Source of the DNA: Iodidimonas sp. SYSU 1G8
GTDB lineage: Bacteria; Pseudomonadota; Alphaproteobacteria; SMXS01
Reading direction: 5' to 3'
Length of the DNA stretch: 64,000 nt
Assembly (NCBI RefSeq): GCF_039655775.1
Contig: NZ_JBBYXJ010000001.1
Span: 248,001-312,000 of the forward strand
Under the pieces are notes generated by a model that was given only the letters and a program-made list of their open reading frames with translations, did not search any database and was not told where the DNA came from. How positions within the stretch are numbered: position 1 is the first letter of the stretch; each line of letters opens with the position of its first letter. Positions 59,451 through 64,000 of this stretch are shown here, piece by piece. The translations under genes were made by a program, and so were the position numbers.

Positions 59451-61535
59451 ATGCGTCCCGAAGTCCTGTTTCCGGTGTTCGCATCCGTGACCACGCTGCC
59501 CGGCGTCGGGCCGCGCATGGCCAAGCTGATCGAACGTCTGGCCGGCGGCAAGGTTGCCGATCTGTGCTGGCATCTGCCCGCCGGATTGATCGACCGGCGC
59601 TTTGCTCCGAACGTCGCCGATGCCCCTATCGGCGCGGTGGCGACGCTGACCGTCCGCGTCGACCGGCACGAGAAGCCGCACAGCACGCGCGGTCCGTACC
59701 GCGTGATCTGCGCCGACGAGACCGGGTTCATCTCGCTTGTCTATTTCAGCGCCCGCGACGACTATCTGCGCAAGCTGTTGCCCGAGGGCAGCGTCAGGAT
59801 CGTCAGCGGCGTCGTCGAGGAGTTCAACGGCGGGCGGCAGATGAACCATCCCGACTATGTGGTCAGCGTCGAGAACCGCGCCTCGGTGCAGATCGTCGAG
59901 CCGGTCTATCCGTTGACGGCCGGACTATCGCCCAAGATCCTGACCAAGGCGATCCGGGCCGCGCTCGCCCAGTTGCCTTCCCTGCCGGAATGGACGCCCG
60001 CTGAACTGCTGTCGGCGCGCGGCTGGCGGCCATGGGCCGATGCGTTGCGCGCCGCGCATAGCCCCGAAACCATGGACGATCTCGCGCCATCGGCGCCCGC
60101 GCGCGAGCGGCTCGCCTACGATGAGCTGCTCGCCAATCAGCTTGCCCTCGCGCTGGTAAGAACGCGGATGCGCCGTGCCCGGGGGCGGCCTGTCAGGGGC
60201 GATGGCCGCCTGCGGTCGCGACTGGCGGCCCTGTTGCCGTACAGGCTGACCAATGCCCAGCAGACGGCCATCGATGAAATTCTGGCCGACATGGCGTCGC
60301 CTGACCGCATGCTGCGCCTGCTACAGGGCGATGTGGGCAGCGGCAAGACCGTCGTGGCGCTGCATGCCATGCTGGCCGCCGTGGAAGAGGGGGCGCAGGG
60401 TGCGCTGCTCGCGCCCACGGAAATTCTCGCCCGTCAGCACTTCCAAACGCTGCTTCCCTTCGCCGATCAGTTGGGCCTGCGGATCAAGCTGCTGACGGGG
60501 CGTGACAAGGGCAAGGCGCGGGAAACGCTGCTCGCGGATATCGCGTCCGGCACGGCCAACATCATCGTCGGCACCCATGCCCTGTTGCAGGACGACGTGG
60601 CCTTTCATGACCTCGCCGTCGCCGTGATCGACGAGCAGCACCGTTTTGGCGTTCACCAGAGATTGACCTTGTCGGCCAAGGGCGGCGGTCCTGTGGACGT
60701 GCTGGTGATGACGGCCACGCCCATCCCGCGCACGTTGACCCTGACCAGCTATGGCGACATGGATGTCTCGCGCCTGACCGAGAAACCGCCGGGACGCACG
60801 CCCATCGACACCCGCGCGGTTCCCGCGACCCGTCTGGATGAGGTCGTCTCCGGGCTTGAGCGGGCGATGGGACGAGGCGCGCAGGCCTATTGGGTCTGCC
60901 CGCTGGTGGAGGAATCGGAAGTGCTGGACGTCGCCGCGGCCGAGCAGCGCCACGAAGCCTTGCAGAAGCGGTTCGGCGACCGTGTCGGCCTGCTGCATGG
61001 CAAGATGAAATCGGCCGAGAAGGATGCCGTGATGGCCCGGTTCTCTGCCGGCGAGCTGACAATCCTGGTGGCCACCACCGTGATCGAGGTGGGGGTGGAT
61101 GTGCCCAACGCCAGCATCATGGTGATCGAGCATGCGGAACGGTTCGGTCTGGCGCAGTTGCATCAGCTTCGGGGTCGCGTGGGCCGCGGCTCTGAAAAGT
61201 CGTCCTGCATCCTGCTCTACGGGTCACCGCTCAGCGAGACGGCCCAGCAACGCCTGAAGGTCATCCGCGACACGGATGATGGTTTCGTCATCGCGGAAGA
61301 GGATCTTCGTCTGCGCGGCGCCGGTGAACTGCTTGGAACCAGGCAAAGCGGCATGCCCCGGTTTCGGGTCGCGGACCTTGAAGTCCATGGCGATCTGCTG
61401 GCCCTCGCGCGGGAAGAGGCCACCCGGATTCTCGCGCAGGATCCGCAACTAAAAGGGCCTCGCAGTGATGCCTTGCGTGTGCTGCTCTACCTTTTCGAAC
61501 GGGATGCCGCGATCAGGTACTTGGCCTCGGGCTGA
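59451..61535 (+). CDS. recG: ATP-dependent DNA helicase RecG
   Basis: A 694-residue helicase that reverses stalled forks and processes branched DNA. N-terminal wedge domain (1-260; TTLPGVGPRMAKLIERL), Walker A GDVGSGKTVVALHAM near 293-307, DEQHRFGVHQR, TATPIPRTLTL, ATTVIEVGVDVPNASIMV and QLHQLRGRVGRGS. The start at 59451 gives the family N-terminus MRPEVLFPVF; the ribosome site is weak (AAGGG 13 bases upstream). Its last 23 bases overlap the convergent OpgC-like gene. Confidence 0.95.
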   Translation: MRPEVLFPVFASVTTLPGVGPRMAKLIERLAGGKVADLCWHLPAGLIDRRFAPNVADAPIGAVATLTVRVDRHEKPHSTRGPYRVICADETGFISLVYFSARDDYLRKLLPEGSVRIVSGVVEEFNGGRQMNHPDYVVSVENRASVQIVEPVYPLTAGLSPKILTKAIRAALAQLPSLPEWTPAELLSARGWRPWADALRAAHSPETMDDLAPSAPARERLAYDELLANQLALALVRTRMRRARGRPVRGDGRLRSRLAALLPYRLTNAQQTAIDEILADMASPDRMLRLLQGDVGSGKTVVALHAMLAAVEEGAQGALLAPTEILARQHFQTLLPFADQLGLRIKLLTGRDKGKARETLLADIASGTANIIVGTHALLQDDVAFHDLAVAVIDEQHRFGVHQRLTLSAKGGGPVDVLVMTATPIPRTLTLTSYGDMDVSRLTEKPPGRTPIDTRAVPATRLDEVVSGLERAMGRGAQAYWVCPLVEESEVLDVAAAEQRHEALQKRFGDRVGLLHGKMKSAEKDAVMARFSAGELTILVATTVIEVGVDVPNASIMVIEHAERFGLAQLHQLRGRVGRGSEKSSCILLYGSPLSETAQQRLKVIRDTDDGFVIAEEDLRLRGAGELLGTRQSGMPRFRVADLEVHGDLLALAREEATRILAQDPQLKGPRSDALRVLLYLFERDAAIRYLASG

Positions 61536-62778
61536 ACGGGATCGTGGCGCGGTTCGTTTCACTATCCACCCGCTTCACACGGGCGCGCCATTCCATCAAC
61601 AGGGCAGGCAGCGCGAGGCTTGCGATCCCCGCGATGGCGATCATGGTTTTTTGTCCCTCCGGCAAGGGACCCATCTGGCGATCAAAAGCGGCAAGCACGT
61701 AGACCAAAACCACGTGGTAGGCATAAACCTGCAACGAGTGCCGACCCAGCAGACGCAGAAACCTTAACTGGAAAATCCAGGTCAGTGCCGCGCTCAGAGA
61801 ACGCAGGGTGCCATTTCGGGTCTGCTTGCCGGCCACGATCAGCCAGCCGACCGCGTAGGCCATCGCCGCGAAGTTCAACAGATATATCGCACCGAATTCC
61901 GGGCGGTTGTCATAGGGCGCAAGCCGCTGAAGGATATCTTCGGGCAGTATCTGAGCGGTCAGGGACAGCTTTAGAGCAAGGAAGAAGGTCAGCACGGCGA
62001 CCGCGATGGTGAAGGGGAAGCGCCGATGCGGGTTGAACAGCCGGTCGAGGTCGAGTTTGCCCTGAATGGCGAGCGTGCCGAGAACCATGCCGGCCATGAA
62101 CACAATCTGCCAGGCCATCAAATTGAAGTGCCCCCGCATGGCCAGTCCGTCCTGGGCGGCGCCGAGTCCAGCATTCATGGTGTTGGCGAGCGGCAGATGC
62201 AATCCGATCTGTACCGCGAACCAGAGCAGGCCGGACAACGCGGCGACCCAGTGCCACTTGCCCTTGACGCAGAGCCATAGCAGCGGCGGGGCCGCCGTCA
62301 GGTAGACGATATATTGGGGCAGGATGTCCATGTAGGTGGGCTGGTAGAGCAGCGTCAGCGCCGCCGCCAGATAGGCATATCCGCCGCCCACGAGGCCCTC
62401 CAGCCATGGCTGCCAGGCGCTGGCGGCATTGGGAATGATGCGCATCAGGATAAGCACGGCGGCCAGGCACCCGGCGGCATAGGCGAACAGTTCAAGGGCA
62501 CGGCGCCACATGATCGGCCCGGCCGTCGCCAGACCTTTCTCTGCCATGCGCCGCGTGTAAACCATGCCGATGAGCAGGCCCGACAGGAAGACGAAACCGG
62601 GTGCATCCTGTACGAAGCTCAGTTCAGCATGGTTGATCTTGACCAGCATGTAGCTGCCCTGAAACGACAGATGATTGAGCAGCATGAAAACGAGAAAATA
62701 CCCGCGCATGCCATCAAGGATGACAAATCGCTCTGGACTGCCTTTGCCGACTGTTCGCGCGCCGGGTGAAGATGTCAT
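61513..62778 (-). CDS. OpgC-family membrane protein
   Basis: A 421-residue integral membrane protein with about ten TM segments, of the OpgC/acyltransferase-3-like family. RFVILDGMRGYFLVFMLLNHLSF at the N-terminus and GRHSLQVYAYHVVLVYVL near residue 365 are the family marks. In Rhodobacter and Rhizobium OpgC adds succinyl groups to osmoregulated periplasmic glucans. No glucan synthesis gene (opgG, opgH) is nearby, so this role is assumed. The start at 62778 has AAGGAAAA upstream. It overlaps recG by 23 bases at the 3' end. Confidence 0.85.
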   Translation of the reverse strand: MTSSPGARTVGKGSPERFVILDGMRGYFLVFMLLNHLSFQGSYMLVKINHAELSFVQDAPGFVFLSGLLIGMVYTRRMAEKGLATAGPIMWRRALELFAYAAGCLAAVLILMRIIPNAASAWQPWLEGLVGGGYAYLAAALTLLYQPTYMDILPQYIVYLTAAPPLLWLCVKGKWHWVAALSGLLWFAVQIGLHLPLANTMNAGLGAAQDGLAMRGHFNLMAWQIVFMAGMVLGTLAIQGKLDLDRLFNPHRRFPFTIAVAVLTFFLALKLSLTAQILPEDILQRLAPYDNRPEFGAIYLLNFAAMAYAVGWLIVAGKQTRNGTLRSLSAALTWIFQLRFLRLLGRHSLQVYAYHVVLVYVLAAFDRQMGPLPEGQKTMIAIAGIASLALPALLMEWRARVKRVDSETNRATIPFSPRPST

Positions 62779-62944
62779 GCCGGTTTTCCTTGTCGTGTCT
62801 GGCCGGGTCACGTTTGCATGTAGTTGTAGAAATTGACGGATTGGGTCCACCATGGGGCCGAAAGATGACTTTTGCCGCCACATGACGTGACCTCGGGGCC
62901 TGCCGTTCTATGTTTCGGTAAGCCAGTCGTGCCGGAGGATTGCC

Positions 62945-63868
62945 ATGAACAGCTCATTCTCGCCTGACCGCCGCGCTGTTCTCGGCCTGCTCGCGGCATC
63001 GGGCGCCCTGGCCGCCATGCCGGCCCTCGCACAGCCCGCGCCCCCGTTGAAGCGCCCCATCCCATCGACAGGAGAGACGCTGCCCGTCATCGGGCTGGGA
63101 AGCTGGCAGACGTTCAACGTCGGAGACGACCGGGCGCTACGCGACGGCTGCGCCGATGTGATGAAGGCGTTTTTCGATCTCGGCGGCACCATGATCGATT
63201 CCTCGCCCATGTACGGCTCGTCCCAGCCGGTCATTGGCTATGGGCTGCAGAAGCTCGGCAAGACGCGCGCGGTGTTTTCCGCCGACAAGGTCTGGATTTC
63301 GTCCGGCGACGAGGGGCCGAGTCAGATCGAACAATCGCGGCAGTACTGGCGGGTGCCGTACTTCCACCTGATGCAGGTCCACAATCTGCGCTCGTGGGAA
63401 GCGCAGCTCGAGACATTGCAGGCCATGAAGCAGGCGAAGCGTCTTCGCTATGTGGGCATCACCACGTCACATGGACGACGGCATGATGAGTTCGAACGGA
63501 TCATGCGCGATCATGAACTGGACTTCATCCAGGTCACCTACAACATCCTCGACCGCGAGGTGGAGCAGCGCATCCTGCCGCTGGCCCGGGAAAAAGGCAT
63601 CGCGGTGATCGCCAACAGGCCGTTCCGGCAAGGCGACCTGATCGCGGCCGTGCAGCGCCACGAGCTGCCGGACTGGGCGGCCGAGATCGACTGCGCGAAC
63701 TGGGCACAGTTCCTGCTGAAGTTCGTGATCTCCCATCCCGCGATGACCTGCGCCATTCCGGCGACCAGCCGGGTCGATCATCTTCGCGAGAACATGGGCG
63801 CGGCGCGCGGTCGGCTGCCGGATGAGGCCATGCGCAGGCGGATGGCTGCGCATGTCGGTCAGCTCTGA
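62945..63868 (+). CDS. Exported (Tat-type) aldo/keto reductase
   Basis: A 307-residue aldo/keto reductase-fold protein. Unlike most family members it has an N-terminal Tat-like signal (SPDRRAVLGLLAASGALAAMPALA) and so would act folded in the periplasm. The barrel shows LPVIGLGSWQTF, TMIDSSPMYGSS with the catalytic Asp/Tyr pair, HLMQVHNLRSWEA and ISHPAMTCAIPATSRVDHLRENM. The usual catalytic His (near HLMQVHN) is present. The family is seen in other proteobacteria, and its substrate and electron source are unknown, as NADPH is not available in the periplasm. Its stop overlaps the start of the next gene. Confidence 0.86.
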   Translation: MNSSFSPDRRAVLGLLAASGALAAMPALAQPAPPLKRPIPSTGETLPVIGLGSWQTFNVGDDRALRDGCADVMKAFFDLGGTMIDSSPMYGSSQPVIGYGLQKLGKTRAVFSADKVWISSGDEGPSQIEQSRQYWRVPYFHLMQVHNLRSWEAQLETLQAMKQAKRLRYVGITTSHGRRHDEFERIMRDHELDFIQVTYNILDREVEQRILPLAREKGIAVIANRPFRQGDLIAAVQRHELPDWAAEIDCANWAQFLLKFVISHPAMTCAIPATSRVDHLRENMGAARGRLPDEAMRRRMAAHVGQL

Positions 63869-64000
63869 TGGATCACTGGCTCAGTTACAGCCTGGAAGAC
63901 TTCCTGCTGTTTTCGCCCAGCACCTACTACCGTCTGTTCGAAAGCCTGAACGTGTCGGCCTGGCCGCTGCATCTGGTCACGCTGGCGTTTGGCGTGCTCC
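63868..64000 (+). CDS. N-terminal part of a DUF6064-like membrane protein (runs off the window)
   Basis: Only the first 44 residues are present: MDHWLSYSLEDFLLFSP, then STYYRLFESLNVSAWPLHLV, then TLAFGVL. The pattern, a polar start with DFLLFSP and Y-R-L-F-E followed by a hydrophobic stretch, resembles the DUF6064 family of polytopic membrane proteins. Its ATG overlaps the aldo/keto reductase stop (ATGA), so the two are coupled; the partner may supply membrane anchoring or electrons. Confidence 0.6.
   Translation, partial: MDHWLSYSLEDFLLFSPSTYYRLFESLNVSAWPLHLVTLAFGVL

Noticed and set aside
1-64000. tRNA/rRNA genes, CRISPR arrays, insertion sequences, integrases, attachment sites and origins
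   Set aside because: None was seen on reading both strands; a tRNAscan, CRISPR finder and IS search would be needed to exclude small or degenerate ones.

Overview
The window is high-GC DNA with tightly packed genes on both strands and no tRNA, rRNA, CRISPR array, transposase or phage gene that I can see. The gene set points to an alphaproteobacterium: hopanoid synthesis genes (hpnB, C, D, E, G, H, M, N), small families such as DUF1491 and DUF3775, sdhE next to mfd and recG, and many acyl-CoA catabolism genes. I cannot name the genus. About 57 protein-coding genes are supported. Only one stretch longer than 300 bases lacks a gene (34574-34907), and it is structured rather than empty.

Layout. 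0-2.4 kb: a secreted carboxylesterase and a DUF533 membrane protein. 2.5-6.5 kb: a three-gene minus-strand operon (HpaB/AbfD-type flavoprotein, acyl-CoA ligase, zinc-free MDR reductase). 6.7-7.4 kb: a GNAT enzyme. 7.5-16.6 kb: the hopanoid and isoprenoid block, ispH-hpnH on plus, then hpnC-hpnB and dxs-hpnD-hpnE-hpnG on minus. It makes isoprenoid precursors (dxs, ispH), squalene (hpnC, D, E) and extended side chains (hpnH, hpnG, hpnB), but the cyclase gene (shc/hpnF) is absent. 16.6-34.1 kb: an accessory catabolic region with an MFS carrier, a DsbA-fold isomerase, an APH-like kinase plus small partner (resembling LvaA-LvaB), a TetR regulator, an acyl-CoA dehydrogenase, two SDR/MDR-type reductases, a nitronate-monooxygenase-fold enzyme, cytochrome c, an OYE/FAD fusion, a thiolase-fold protein, another acyl-CoA ligase, an LLM flavoenzyme, a VOC protein and a metallo-beta-lactamase hydrolase. 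34.2-42.9 kb: DUF3775, the structured non-coding element, a ThDP decarboxylase-type enzyme, a Rieske oxygenase, two quinone reductases around an HD-domain gene, a NUDIX hydrolase and a kinase/P-loop fusion.

43-50.5 kb: a Pat-type acyl-CoA synthetase/acetyltransferase fusion, a double UspA protein, then the divergent hopanoid transport pair hpnM and hpnN with a small membrane protein downstream. 50.5-61.5 kb: housekeeping genes (NAD kinase, moaA, a P-type ATPase, a GNAT enzyme, mfd, sdhE, recG). 61.5-64 kb: an OpgC-like membrane protein, a Tat-exported aldo/keto reductase and the start of a DUF6064-like membrane protein.

The points most worth following are: a Fur-box-like promoter driving a hairpin-rich, terminator-ended RNA candidate at 34.6-34.85 kb; the LvaA/LvaB-like pair with unclear partners; and several enzymes here whose diagnostic catalytic or cluster residues are replaced (AbfD-like, OYE/FAD fusion, thiolase, NMO-like, acyl-CoA dehydrogenase), so their default annotations probably overstate what is known.
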